Positions 41,847-52,000 of a stretch of DNA of 64,000 nt are shown here, one piece after another. The stretch is from NCBI GenBank assembly GCA_031180805.1, contig JAPSLL010000008.1, positions 5,455 through 69,454 of the forward strand, written 5' to 3'. The position numbers and the translations under genes were made by a program. This stretch comes from Bacillus sp. (in: firmicutes) (lineage in GTDB: Bacteria; Bacillota; Bacilli; Bacillales; Bacillaceae). The notes below the pieces were generated by a model, which saw nothing but the letters and a program-made list of their open reading frames with translations, ran no database searches and was not told the origin of the DNA. Positions within the stretch are counted from its first letter, which is position 1; each line of letters begins with the position of its first letter.

Positions 41847-42974
41847 ATGAATATAACAACAGAGGAGAAGTTAATTCAATATCTAGAGCAGTATGAACAC
41901 GAATTTATTAAAATTTGGCAGGAAACGATTATATTAGAGGATGGAGATATAAACAAGAATGAAATTGTCAAAAAAAATGGACTGGCTATGTACGGCCTGC
42001 TAAAAAAGTTATTACTTGACTCTGTATCTGAAGAAGTTATGAAGGAGCTAGCATATAAGGTAGCGGAGGATCGAGTGTTAATCAGTAGGAACATTGGAGA
42101 GCTAGTCTATAATGTAAACGTGGGGAGACGTCTAGTATTATCCGCTTTTATGAAGTCTGGACTTTCTCATAATGAGTTACATAAAGTAATTGAAAAAGTA
42201 AATCTTCACTTTGATCAATTTTGTTACCATGCTGTAACGAGATACTCCGAAATAAAAGATCGTGAATTAAAAAATAAAATGGTCTTTGTCAATCAATCTC
42301 ATCAGGATCGGTTAACACTTCTTGGTCAAATGTCCTCAAGCTTTGTACACGAGTTTCGAAATCCACTTACTGCGGTCATGGGCTTTATGAAGCTGTTGAA
42401 GCTAGAAAACCCCTCGTTAAAATATATGGAAACTATCGAACATGAATTAGATCAATTAAATTTTCGGATCACACAGTTTCTTCATGTTTCAAGGTTAGAA
42501 AATGTTGTAAACCATCCAGAAGAAATTCGGATAGAGGATCTTCTTAGCGAAATCTTATCCTTTTTATACCCAAGCATTGTAGATGCTGATGTTGAGATAA
42601 ATACGGAAATTGATCCAGTCTGTATGATTTTTGCTGTTAAAGACGAAATTAAACAAGTGCTAGTAAATATTATTTTAAACTCAATAGATGCATTAAAGGA
42701 ACGACAAAAAACTAAAGGGGTTATATCAATAAAAAGTGACAAAAAGGATGATGTCATCATCTTTTCGATTACGAACAATGGACCAAAAATTCCAGATGAG
42801 AGGAGAGAGGCGATCTTTGAACCTTTTTACACGACGAAAAGCATTGGAACAGGGATCGGGCTCTACGTTTGTAAGACGATAATCGAGAAACATAACGGAA
42901 CGATTTTATGTGAATCAAATGATAGGTATACATCCTTTATCATACGCCTCCCAATAGCCAATAGAAAAAGCTAG
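41847..42974 (+). CDS. orphan cytosolic sensor histidine kinase
   Basis: GGTGGGT at 41837-41843 favours ATG 41847 over upstream in-frame starts at 41799 and 41829. The 375-aa protein has no membrane segment. An all-helical N-terminal domain (about 1-130, RsbR-N/globin-sensor-like) is followed by the dimerisation helix with His168 in SSFVHEFRNPLTAVMGF and an ATPase domain with N box NIILNSIDAL, FSITNNGPKIPDE and GTGIGLYVCK. It has no partner response regulator nearby, as with the sporulation kinases of Bacillus that phosphorylate Spo0F, so a phosphorelay role is possible but unproven. Confidence 0.85.
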   Translation: MNITTEEKLIQYLEQYEHEFIKIWQETIILEDGDINKNEIVKKNGLAMYGLLKKLLLDSVSEEVMKELAYKVAEDRVLISRNIGELVYNVNVGRRLVLSAFMKSGLSHNELHKVIEKVNLHFDQFCYHAVTRYSEIKDRELKNKMVFVNQSHQDRLTLLGQMSSSFVHEFRNPLTAVMGFMKLLKLENPSLKYMETIEHELDQLNFRITQFLHVSRLENVVNHPEEIRIEDLLSEILSFLYPSIVDADVEINTEIDPVCMIFAVKDEIKQVLVNIILNSIDALKERQKTKGVISIKSDKKDDVIIFSITNNGPKIPDERREAIFEPFYTTKSIGTGIGLYVCKTIIEKHNGTILCESNDRYTSFIIRLPIANRKS

Positions 42975-43118
42975 AACAGCTAAAGTCTAAAGTCGATATT
43001 TTTCGAAAATTATCGTTTTTTATTATTTATCTTTTTCTTCCTTTCATGTATACTAACTATGGTAACAATTGTTCAGTGTCTGTTGAACGAAATTTCTGTG
43101 TAAGGGAGGTTACGTCGA

Positions 43119-43994
43119 ATGAAAATAGGTTTAGTTCATTTAGGTTTGGCTTCAGCAGGAACAAGTCTAATCGTTCGTACTCTTATTGACGGATTGGCTA
43201 AACAAGGGGAAACGGTTTTTGGACTTGAATATAATAAATTTTCGAAAAGAATTGAACTTAATGATTTGACGGTAAAGATTTCGACTAGTCAGTTAAGTTC
43301 TAATCGAAATGTATTGACTAGCTTCCCAATCGAGGCTTGGAATGAACATACGAAGGAAATTTCCGAGGAGCTATCTGCCTTAGATAAAATTATCGTATTA
43401 GGTGGAAATGAAGCGAAAAATAATTCCTTTTCAGCAAATCACTTGTATGTTCCGGTCAGTATTTTTAATAATATTAAGGGCAACCAATTTACGCTTGGAT
43501 ATGATACAGCGTTAAATTCAATTGTCGAATGTATTGAAAGTGTTAGAGATACAGCGAGCTCTTTATTATACGGGAAGGTTCGATTATTTAATATCCAAAT
43601 CCCAGGTCAAGGTGTATCAGCATTATTAACGAATTCAGCGCTAGCAGTTGAGGCAGAGGTTGTTGACAACGTTAGTGAGGAAAAAATTGCACAGCTAAAA
43701 GAGCATATTCGCAACAAAGAAGCAAATGATGAGACATATACGTTTTTCCTAATGAATGAATCAGTCGACCCAAATGCATTGGCTGTACATTTTCAGGATT
43801 TTGACCTAGACTGGAAGGTGGTTGAAATTGAAGAGTCACAATGTGGTGGACCATATCCAACTGCTATTGATCGCCTTTTAGCAAATCAATTAAAAAAGGC
43901 TGTCTTAGAATGGGCTTTATCAAATCAGCCATCAGGACAATTGCTAATTCAGGAAGGTCGCGTCTTATTTGATGAGGCAGTTAAGGTAAATTAA
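43119..43994 (+). CDS. phosphofructokinase-like protein lacking catalytic motifs
   Basis: The 291-aa protein aligns by eye with 6-phosphofructokinase. GYDTALNSIVECIESVRDTASS at 127-148 matches the PFK stretch FDTALNTIVEAIDKIRDTAxS, and residues 149-180 follow the same order. The key motifs are changed: the N-terminal ATP-binding GGDxPGMNA is HLGLASAGTS (8-17), GGDGS is GGNEAKNNS (95-103), and the catalytic TIDNDI is SIFNNI (114-119). It is therefore probably not an active kinase and may bind sugar phosphates or regulate. Transketolase follows after 42 bp on the same strand, so the pair may be an operon of the pentose phosphate pathway. An inverted repeat GTTCA-N8-TGAAC (43071-43088) lies upstream. 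Confidence 0.75.
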   Translation: MKIGLVHLGLASAGTSLIVRTLIDGLAKQGETVFGLEYNKFSKRIELNDLTVKISTSQLSSNRNVLTSFPIEAWNEHTKEISEELSALDKIIVLGGNEAKNNSFSANHLYVPVSIFNNIKGNQFTLGYDTALNSIVECIESVRDTASSLLYGKVRLFNIQIPGQGVSALLTNSALAVEAEVVDNVSEEKIAQLKEHIRNKEANDETYTFFLMNESVDPNALAVHFQDFDLDWKVVEIEESQCGGPYPTAIDRLLANQLKKAVLEWALSNQPSGQLLIQEGRVLFDEAVKVN

Positions 43995-44036
43995 TTACTG
44001 CTAGTCAAAAAATGAAATTAACGGAGGGAAATGAAA

Positions 44037-46049
44037 ATGAGTGAATTAACACAAACAGAAAAATTATCAATTGAAACAATTCGTACATTGTCAATTGATG
44101 CAATTGAAAAAGCAAATTCTGGTCACCCAGGTATGCCGATGGGTGCAGCACCAATGGCGTATACTTTATGGACAAAATTTATGAACGTTAATCCATCAAA
44201 TCCAAGCTGGTTTAACCGTGATCGCTTTGTCCTTTCTGCAGGCCATGGTTCTATGCTTCTATATAGCCTATTGCATTTAACTGGTTATGATGTATCTATG
44301 GATGATCTAAAATCATTTAGACAATGGGGAAGTAAAACACCTGGACACCCAGAATACGGTCACACTGCTGGTGTTGATGCAACTACTGGTCCACTTGGAC
44401 AAGGGATTGCAATGGCAGTTGGTATGGCAATGGCAGAACGTCATTTAGCTGAAACTTACAACAAGCCTTCTTATAATGTTGTTGACCACTTTACATATGC
44501 AATTTGCGGAGATGGTGACTTGATGGAAGGAATTTCATCTGAAGCAGCATCTTTAGCAGGTCATTTAAAGCTTGGTCGTCTCGTTGTTCTTTACGATTCA
44601 AATGATATTTCTCTAGATGGTGATTTACATAAATCCTTCTCTGAAAATGTTGAACAACGTTTCACAGCGCAAGGCTGGCAAGTAATTCGCGTTGAAGATG
44701 GCAACGACTTGAACGAAATTTCAAAAGCAATTGAACAAGCTCAACAAGAATTAGACAAACCAACTTTAATTGAAGTAAGAACAACTATCGGTTACGGTTC
44801 TCCAAACAAAGCTGGTAAATCTGCTTCTCACGGTTCTCCACTTGGTGCAGAGGAAATTAAATTAACTAAAGAAGCTTACAATTGGACTTTTGAAGAGGAT
44901 TTCTATGTACCAGAAGAAGTATATGAGCACTTCAAGAAAACAGTTAAAGAAGCAGGTCAAGCAAAAGAAAATGAATGGAATGAACTAGTTGCTGCATATA
45001 GCAAAGAATATCCTGAACTAGGAAAACAATTCGAAACAGCAATTAGCGGTGAGCTTCCAGAGGGCTGGGATAAGGACATTCCAGTTTATGAGGAAGGTTC
45101 AAGTCTTGCATCACGTGCTTCTTCAGGCGAAGTATTAAACGGGATTGCAAAAAATCTTCCATCATTCTTTGGCGGTTCAGCTGACTTAGCAGGATCAAAT
45201 AAAACTACCATTAACGGTGCTGGAGATTATGCAAGAGACAACTATGGTGGACGTAATATCTGGTTCGGCGTACGTGAATTTGCGATGGGTGCAGCATTAA
45301 ATGGTATGGCTTTACACGGTGGGTTACATGTATTCGGTGGAACATTCTTTGTTTTCTCTGATTACTTACGTCCAGCTATTCGCTTGGCAGCATTAATGAA
45401 TCTACCAGTAACATATGTATTTACACATGATAGTATTGCGGTTGGTGAGGATGGTCCAACACATGAGCCAATCGAACAGCTTGCATCATTACGTGCAATG
45501 CCAAATCTTTCTGTTGTTCGTCCTGCAGATGGAAATGAAACTGCTGCAGCTTGGAAATCAGCAATTGAATCAACATCAACTCCAACTGCATTAGTATTAA
45601 CTCGTCAAAACTTAAAAACAATTAAAGGTTCAAAAGAAACTGCGTATGAAGGCGTTCAAAAAGGTGCTTACGTTGTATCACCTGCTAAAAAGGAAACAGC
45701 AGATGTTCTCCTTCTTGCTTCTGGTTCAGAAGTTGGCTTAGCGATTGAAGCGCAAGAAGTATTAGCTGGTGAAGGAATCGATGCAGCAGTAGTAAGTATG
45801 CCTGCATGGGATCGCTTCGAGGCACAATCAGAAGAATACAAACGTTCTGTATTACCAAAAGAAGTGAAGAAACGTTTAGCAATTGAAATGGCTTCTCCAC
45901 TAGGTTGGGATCGCTATACTGGTGATGAAGGAGACATTTTAGCAATCAATACATTTGGTGCATCTGCTCCAGAAAAACGTATTTTAGCTGAATATGGCTT
46001 CACAGTAGAGAACGTTGTTGCACGTGTGAAAAAACTTATTCAAGGATAA
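44037..46049 (+). CDS. tkt: transketolase
   Basis: GGAGGG at 44023-44028 fits ATG 44037 better than ATG 44031. The 670-aa enzyme has the full transketolase set: thiamine-diphosphate motif [22 protein letters not shown] near 155-176, HSFSEN-like substrate loops, and the C-terminal pyrimidine domain with [26 protein letters not shown] near 460-486. It transfers two-carbon units between ketose and aldose phosphates in the non-oxidative pentose phosphate pathway. It follows the PFK-like gene and ends at a strong terminator (46064-46095). Confidence 0.95.
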   Translation: MSELTQTEKLSIETIRTLSIDAIEKANSGHPGMPMGAAPMAYTLWTKFMNVNPSNPSWFNRDRFVLSAGHGSMLLYSLLHLTGYDVSMDDLKSFRQWGSKTPGHPEYGHTAGVDATTGPLGQGIAMAVGMAMAERHLAETYNKPSYNVVDHFTYAICGDGDLMEGISSEAASLAGHLKLGRLVVLYDSNDISLDGDLHKSFSENVEQRFTAQGWQVIRVEDGNDLNEISKAIEQAQQELDKPTLIEVRTTIGYGSPNKAGKSASHGSPLGAEEIKLTKEAYNWTFEEDFYVPEEVYEHFKKTVKEAGQAKENEWNELVAAYSKEYPELGKQFETAISGELPEGWDKDIPVYEEGSSLASRASSGEVLNGIAKNLPSFFGGSADLAGSNKTTINGAGDYARDNYGGRNIWFGVREFAMGAALNGMALHGGLHVFGGTFFVFSDYLRPAIRLAALMNLPVTYVFTHDSIAVGEDGPTHEPIEQLASLRAMPNLSVVRPADGNETAAAWKSAIESTSTPTALVLTRQNLKTIKGSKETAYEGVQKGAYVVSPAKKETADVLLLASGSEVGLAIEAQEVLAGEGIDAAVVSMPAWDRFEAQSEEYKRSVLPKEVKKRLAIEMASPLGWDRYTGDEGDILAINTFGASAPEKRILAEYGFTVENVVARVKKLIQG

Positions 46050-46063
46050 GCAAGCAAAATATC

Positions 46064-46104
46064 GAGGCTGACTTTATTTAAATGTAGTCAGCCTCTTCTT
46101 TTCA
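46064..46104 (+). terminator. terminator after tkt
   Basis: GAGGCTGACT (46064-46073) and AGTCAGCCTC (46086-46095) form a perfect 10-bp stem followed by TTCTTTTC. Confidence 0.85.
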
Positions 46105-46123
46105 CATGAATGCATCGTGAAAC

Positions 46124-46353
46124 AAGGCTCTTTTCGTAAAGATTATTGTTTATAGCAAGTGCTTAGTTTAAACAATTATTGGTTAGAGTGAAAGGCATGA
46201 GTCTCCTGAGGGAGATGAGTACTAGGGGGACCCCACAAGAGCTATAACGACAAAGAGCTCCAGATTCGCCCGTGAAAAGAGAATGCCTCTAATCGGAAAT
46301 CAACCTAAGTTACTGTAAATAAACTTTCAAGCAACAAAGGATGCGAAAACAGC
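46124..46353. repeat. inverted-repeat-bounded intergenic element, copy 1
   Basis: The left end AAGGCTCTTTTCGTAAAG (46124 on) is the approximate inverse complement of the right end CAACAAAGGATGCGAAAACAGC (46332-46353). Inside are TTGGTTAGAGTGAAAGGC, GAGTCTCCTGAGGGA, GGGGGACCCCAC and CGGAAATCAACC. The layout matches copy 2 at 54977-55190 and resembles a common GC-richer intergenic element of Bacillaceae (GGTTGATTGGAGxG...GGAAATCAACC). Confidence 0.7.
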
Positions 46354-46381
46354 AAAAACAAATAAAATAGGTGCTGTATAA

Positions 46382-47326
46382 ATGGAAAAAGAAAAGCTAA
46401 CAAAAATCATTGAAGTTGCTAGACTCTATTACCAATTAGATTACAGTCAGCAGGAGATAGCTAAAAAACTAGATGTATCTAGACCAACTGTTTCGAGGTT
46501 ATTAAAACAAGCTAAAGATACAGGCATCGTTGAAGTGAAAATTCATAATCCTGTTGAAGCAGGTGAAGTTCTGACAGAACGGCTTAAGGAAAAATTCGGA
46601 CTTAATGAAGTCATTATTGCCTCAGTTTCAGAATATGACCATACATTAATTAAACGACATCTAGGTGAGGTTGCTGCTAGCTATTTAAATAAAGTTGTAA
46701 AAGATGACGATTTAATCGCAACATCATGGGGAACAACAGTGTATGAACTAGCAACAAAACTTAAGCCGAAGCCAGTTAAAAATACAAAGGTTGTCCAATT
46801 AAATGGTGGAGTAAGTCATTCTGAAACAAAAACATATGCTTCAGAAATCATTCATTTATTTGGAGAAGCATTTAATACCCAAACGTTTTTGTTACCGTTA
46901 CCAGCAATCGTTGATCATATTGTTGTCAAGCAGGCTATTGAAGCAGACCGCCATATTCATAAAATACTAGAATTGGGAAAACAGGCAAATATAGCGGTTT
47001 TCAGTGTAGGGACACCTGTTGTTGATTCGGTTTTATTACAGGCAGAATATTTTTCAAAGGAAGAACAACATTTAATTCAATCAAAAGCAGTCGGAGAAAT
47101 ATGTTCAAGGTTCTTTGATGAAAATGGGGAAATTTGTGTAGAAAATTTAAATAACCGCACAATTGGAATTGAACTTGATGAGCTTTCTAAAAAGGAAAAA
47201 TCAATTCTTGTCGCAGGTGGTTCTAAAAAGGTAAAGGCGATTTATGGAGCGTTAAAGGGAAAGTATGCGAATGTATTAATAACAGATGAACAAACTGCAA
47301 GCTTGTTAATTGAAATGGATTATTAA
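46382..47326 (+). CDS. deoR: DeoR-type regulator of the SorC family
   Basis: The 314-aa protein has an N-terminal helix-turn-helix (DYSQQEIAKKLDVSRPTVSRLLKQAK, about 20-45) and a SorC sugar-phosphate-binding domain. SWGTTVYELA, VVQLNGGVSHSETKTY, DRHIHKILELGKQANIAVFSVGT, AVGEICSRFFDENGEIC and SILVAGGSKKVKAIYGAL closely follow B. subtilis DeoR. That protein represses dra-nupC-pdp (deoxyribonucleoside use) with deoxyribose-5-phosphate as inducer. Here the target genes are not adjacent, so the assignment rests on sequence alone. The inverted-repeat element sits directly upstream and may carry or disrupt its promoter. Confidence 0.8.
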   Translation: MEKEKLTKIIEVARLYYQLDYSQQEIAKKLDVSRPTVSRLLKQAKDTGIVEVKIHNPVEAGEVLTERLKEKFGLNEVIIASVSEYDHTLIKRHLGEVAASYLNKVVKDDDLIATSWGTTVYELATKLKPKPVKNTKVVQLNGGVSHSETKTYASEIIHLFGEAFNTQTFLLPLPAIVDHIVVKQAIEADRHIHKILELGKQANIAVFSVGTPVVDSVLLQAEYFSKEEQHLIQSKAVGEICSRFFDENGEICVENLNNRTIGIELDELSKKEKSILVAGGSKKVKAIYGALKGKYANVLITDEQTASLLIEMDY

Positions 47327-47368
47327 AAAGTCATAAAGGGTATATATACACCTATATGACTTTTTTTG
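47326..47368 (+). terminator. terminator after deoR
   Basis: AAAAGTCATA (47326-47335) pairs with TATGACTTTT (47355-47364) and continues with TTT. Confidence 0.8.
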
Positions 47369-47493
47369 TTAATAAAAGTATAAACAGTTATACTTAGTAT
47401 TTGTGCATACTAAATGGCCCTAGCAGTTAGGAAACTTTTAAATGTACTAAGAAAACCAAACAACTTTTCGAAAAAAAAGGAGGACAAAACTTT

Positions 47494-48021
47494 ATGAGAT
47501 TAACAGGTAAAAAGGTGTTAAGCTTTGTTCATGATGAGTTTGAGGATTTAGAGTTATGGTATCCGATTCATCGTTTACGTGAGGAAGGTGCAATTGTTCA
47601 TTTAGCTGGTGAAGAAGCAAATGTTAAGTATATCGGTAAATATGGAGTTCCAGCTACATCAGACTATGCCTTTTCAGATGTTTCTGCAAATGATTATGAT
47701 GCTTTGCTTGTGCCTGGGGGGTGGGCTCCAGATAAGATTCGCCGCTTTGAAGAGGTGCTTGAATTTGTTCAACAGATGGATGAACACAAAAAGCCGATTG
47801 GTCAAATTTGTCATGCTGGATGGGTGTTAATTTCAGCAAAAATTTTATCTGGTCGGAACGTGACAAGTACACCAGGTATTAAAGATGATATGGAAAATGC
47901 TGGGGCAATTTGGCATGATGAAGCAGTTGTAGTTGATGGTCATCTTGTTTCAAGTAGACGTCCACCAGATTTGCCGGATTATATGAGGGAATTTATCCGT
48001 GTATTAGAGGAGAAAAAATAA
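47494..48021 (+). CDS. yfkM: DJ-1/PfpI-family protein, YfkM-like
   Basis: The 175-aa protein is a PfpI/DJ-1 class I glutamine-amidotransferase-like fold with nucleophile elbow GQICHAGW (Cys106, His107), an N-terminal acidic region HDEFEDLELWYP holding the conserved Glu, and TSTPGIKDDMENAGA. Length and motifs match B. subtilis YfkM (general stress protein 18). Related enzymes hydrolyse glyoxal adducts or act as stress peptidases. No clear SigB promoter (GTTTAA-N12-14-GGGTAT) was found upstream. The start follows AAAGGAGG, and a terminator lies at 48035-48077. Confidence 0.85.
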   Translation: MRLTGKKVLSFVHDEFEDLELWYPIHRLREEGAIVHLAGEEANVKYIGKYGVPATSDYAFSDVSANDYDALLVPGGWAPDKIRRFEEVLEFVQQMDEHKKPIGQICHAGWVLISAKILSGRNVTSTPGIKDDMENAGAIWHDEAVVVDGHLVSSRRPPDLPDYMREFIRVLEEKK

Positions 48022-48034
48022 ACAAATAAAGCGG

Positions 48035-48077
48035 ACGCTTGGGATGAATATTTAGATTCAATTCCAAGCGTTTTTTT
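48035..48077 (+). terminator. terminator after the YfkM gene
   Basis: ACGCTTGG (48035-48042) pairs with CCAAGCGT (48064-48071), with further pairing of ATGAAT and ATTCA, then seven T residues. Confidence 0.8.
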
Positions 48078-48197
48078 ATGAAGGGTATTCATAAATTACG
48101 GTGTGCAGTGAGCTAAGCAGCGACTCCTGCCTTATGCCTCATCTATATCCTTAGCTTTCTAGATTAGCTCTAAAATTGAAAGGATTACCTCATCCTC

Positions 48198-48527
48198 TTA
48201 ATTTAGCCATTCAACTGTTTTCCATACTACAGTCGAAATAAAGAAGGCCTGCCCAATGCCGAATGTGAAACCTGTAAGAAAACGAATCGAATTTGAGCTT
48301 TTTCGCCAATTCCAACGTTGAGTGAAACCGTCAATTAACAATGGGACAGTCATCAGGATAGGAATCCAAATTGGGATTGATAGAGTAGCAAAAATCGCAA
48401 TTGGAGTAAATATATAGCCGAGTAAGATGGCGAAGCACCTTGTGCACAAAGGCATCGGTTTGCCGTTTATATGTAAACATCTTTCAGGGATTCGATGACA
48501 AGGAATCATCTCAATAAGCTCTCTCAC
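48198..48527 (-). CDS. DUF2085 family membrane protein
   Basis: GTG at 48525-48527 follows GAGGTGG. The 109-aa protein starts with the DUF2085 pattern CHRIPERCLHINGKPMPLCTRCFAI (residues 10-34, containing CHR and CTRC), followed by three membrane helices. The Cys/His pairs could bind a metal or form disulfides; the family has no known function. It lies 17 bp behind a Cys-rich small membrane protein gene on the same strand, probably in one operon. Confidence 0.8.
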   Translation of the reverse strand: MRELIEMIPCHRIPERCLHINGKPMPLCTRCFAILLGYIFTPIAIFATLSIPIWIPILMTVPLLIDGFTQRWNWRKSSNSIRFLTGFTFGIGQAFFISTVVWKTVEWLN

Positions 48528-48544
48528 TACTATCCACCTCTATA

Positions 48545-48841
48545 TTAATTTGAGCAGTCTGGACTACAATCACAATCAGGGCCGCGATCACAATCCATCT
48601 TTTTGAAAGTCCTAACATTTGAACAGTCCATATTGACGCAATCACAGGTCCAATCCGTATATCCTTCGTTAGATTTCTTTTTTTGTTTCGCTTTTCTTTT
48701 TTTATAATAGGTGCTAAAGAAATAATAAAAATTTCCCCCTGCTAGTAACATTCCACCGCCAATCAAATAGGAAGAATGAAAGATTAAGACAATACCAGTT
48801 AATAGCAAGCTCATTAAAGTTGTTAACATCATAAAAAACAT
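48545..48841 (-). CDS. small membrane protein with Cys-rich tail
   Basis: The 98-aa product has two hydrophobic helices (about 3-21 and 25-43), a basic loop (YKKRKAKQKKKS) and an acidic C-terminal tail with eight cysteines in the last 35 residues (TCDCVNMDCSNVR and CDRGPDCDCSPDC). The cysteine pattern suggests metal binding on the cytoplasmic or surface side. I do not recognise the family. A clean GAGGAGAG site precedes the ATG, and the downstream DUF2085 protein is also Cys/His-rich, so the two may work together. Confidence 0.6.
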   Translation of the reverse strand: MFFMMLTTLMSLLLTGIVLIFHSSYLIGGGMLLAGGNFYYFFSTYYKKRKAKQKKKSNEGYTDWTCDCVNMDCSNVRTFKKMDCDRGPDCDCSPDCSN

Positions 48842-49083
48842 CAGACATCTCTCCTCTCACTAGTATCTCATGCTGCTATGTTCTATTTTAAACATAAATA
48901 GTCAAAAGTTAAGTACTGTTAACGAAAAAAGGTTGAATAATTTAAAGGACTAAAGTGAAATACGTCTGAAGTCGTAGATGCTTTTACACCTTAAGGCAAT
49001 TATAGCTTCCAGTTTTTCCAATTAAAATAATGACAGGTTAGTAAGAAAACACTAAATGGAAAATTTGGAAGGAGCTTAAAAAC

Positions 49084-52000
49084 ATGTCTTGGTTTACAAA
49101 ATGGTCTTTTAAGAACAAAGCAGCTGTAACTTTACTGTCCATGCTTATTTTAGTTATGGGGGTATTGAGCTATTTCAGATTGCCGATGGAGTTTTTACCA
49201 TCAGCAGATCAACCATTCATCTCAGTTGTTACAGTTGGTGAGGGCTTAGATACAAAGATGATGGAGGAGCAAGTAACAACGCCGATTGAGAAGGCAGTAA
49301 ATAGTGTGAATGGAAAAACGAATGTCTTTTCAACAACAGGTGATGGCTATTCCTCAATTGATATTAATTTTGAATCAACGATTGATAAGAAGGAAGCAAA
49401 GCGAGAAATTGAGGAAGCACTTGCGAATGTGAGTCTTCCAGCAAATGTCTCAAAGCCAAATGTTGTTCAACTTAATACATCAATGATTCCGATCTCATAT
49501 ATTGCTTTAACTTTTGACGAAGGAGTGACGCCAAAAACAATAGAGTATGCAGAGGAAGAAATCGTTCCATATTATAAGGATATAGCAGGAGTAGCAGACA
49601 TTCAAACGAATGGAAAAATTCCATCATACATTTCAGTGAAGTTAGATGAAAAGAAAATGGCTGAGAAGCAGGTCACAATGGAAAGTGTTATGACTCTCCT
49701 GCAAGGACAAAACTTAGCAACAGCTGTTGGAGAAAAAGAGATTGATGGTAAAACAGCAAATATAAAAGTAATCGGTGACGTGAATTCATTAGAGGAGCTA
49801 CAAAACACTGAGGTCATACCAACTGTACCACTTAAGGATATTGCAGCAGTGTCTGTCCAAAAGCAGGATGCGACATTAACAAAGTTAAATGGTAATGATG
49901 GATTTGTTTTAATTGCAACAAAGGATAGTCATTCAAACGCTGTATCGATTAGTAAAGAAATAGAAAAAGTATCTGATGAAATAAATGAAAAATATGACAA
50001 TCTTGAGACAAATGTTATTTTAGCAACGTCTGATTCTGTTGAGTCATCTGTCCACAGTATGATTAAGGAAGTATTGTTAGGTGCTTTATTTGCAACAATT
50101 GTTATCATGATATTCCTACGTAACCTACGCTCAACATTAATTACAATCGTATCAATCCCGTTATCTTTAGGGTTTACTCTGTTTTTATTGTCACAATCAG
50201 GTGTAACCTTAAATATTTTAACACTCGGTGGAGTAGCCGTCGCAGTTGGCCGTTTAGTCGATGATAGTATCGTCGTAATTGAAAATATTTTCCGTCGTTC
50301 CCAAACAGAAAAATTTTCAGTTGCAATGGTAATTGATGCGACAAAAGAGGTTGGAAAAGCGATTACTGCGTCTACCTTAACAACAGTTGCTGTATTCTTA
50401 CCGATGGGTCTTTTAAATGGTAGTCTACAAGATTTCCTATTACCATTTGCGTTAACAATTACTTACTCATTATTAGCTTCGTTAATTGTTGCGATTACAG
50501 TCGTGCCTGTCATGAGTGCTGGATTACTTAAGCATGCAAAAATTAAAGAGCATCAGCCATCAGTTAAATTTGCAAAAATGTTAACATGGTCATTAAATCA
50601 TAAATGGGTTGTATTGCTTACAGCATTTATTGTATTTGCTGGCTCAGTCGGTGCCTATTTAGTCTTACCTAAGGGATCTGTGAATAAAACGAAGCCAGAT
50701 TATGTTTACGTTGGCTTAACTTATCCAAATGAGACACCTATTGAAACGGTAAAAACAGGTGCTGAAAAACTAGAGGAATTTGTATTAGCGCAAGACGGGG
50801 TAAAAAATGTTTACCTTCAAGTAGGAAATGACCAGGATGCAGCAAAATATGGAGGTGTAGGTAATCCAACAGAGGCACAAATTTTGACTACTCTTGAAAA
50901 AGATGTAGATAGCAAAGAATTTGTTGAAAAGGTAAATTCCCAGAAGGATGAATATAAAAATGCAACACTAGAAGCTACAGAGGCTTCTCTCATGGGTGGT
51001 GGAACAACGTCCATTACAATCGATGTTGTCGGTGATAATCTTGACGAACTAATTACTGTTTCTGAAAAGGTTCGGGCTGAGATTAAGGGCATTGATGGCA
51101 TTGAAAAAGTAAGCACAAATCAAGAAGAAACGAAGGTTGTTTACTCATTTGCAGTCAATCCGAGTGTTGCGAAGGCTGACCAAATTTCTAGTCAAGCAGC
51201 TGTCATGTTGAACCAAACACCGCTTGGAATGATTGAGATGAATAACATCCAAACAGCAGTTATGCTTGAACCACTATATAATCCTGAAACTGAAAAGGAC
51301 TTGTCAAATGTACCAATTATGACCGAAACAGGGATGTCAACAATTTCGAAAGTTGCGAAGCTTGAAAGGAATGAAGAGCCGACAAGCTCATTCCATAAAG
51401 ATGGTGAACAATATATCCGCGTCACAGCAACCATTGAGCCAGAAAAACTTTCAGCCATCTCAACTGAAATCAATCAAAAGATATTTGGTGATGGGGAAAA
51501 GGATGGTATAGAAATCCCCGATAATACTGAGGTTTTAATCGGAGGAGCAAGTGTTGACCAAGCAAGCGATTTTAATGATTTATTTATGACGATGCTAGCA
51601 TCAATTGGGATTGTGTTCTTAATTATGCTTATTACATTTAAAACGATGCGTGCCCCAATTGCAATTCTTTTCTCATTACCACTCGCGGCAATTGGTGCAA
51701 TTTTAGGTATTATCATCAGTGGCATTACCGTTGACGTTACGGCATTATTAGGCGCATTAATGTTAATCGGAATCGTTGTAACAAATGCAATTGTATTACT
51801 TGATCGAGTCAAACAAAATGAAGAAACGATGATTATCCGTGATGCCCTTGTAGAAGCAGCATCTGTAAGAATGCGTCCAATTATTATGACAGCAGTTGCG
51901 ACAATAAGTGCAATGCTCCCGTTATTATTCAAGGAAGCTGAAGCGGGTAACCTTGTATCTGCAAGCTTAGCAGTAGTTGTTATTGGAGGATTGAGTGTCG

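Noticed and set aside
46179-46353. The 46.2 kb repeat as a tRNA or T-box leader
   Set aside because: It lacks cloverleaf or T-box sequences and matches the second copy at 55 kb, which precedes an unrelated gene.
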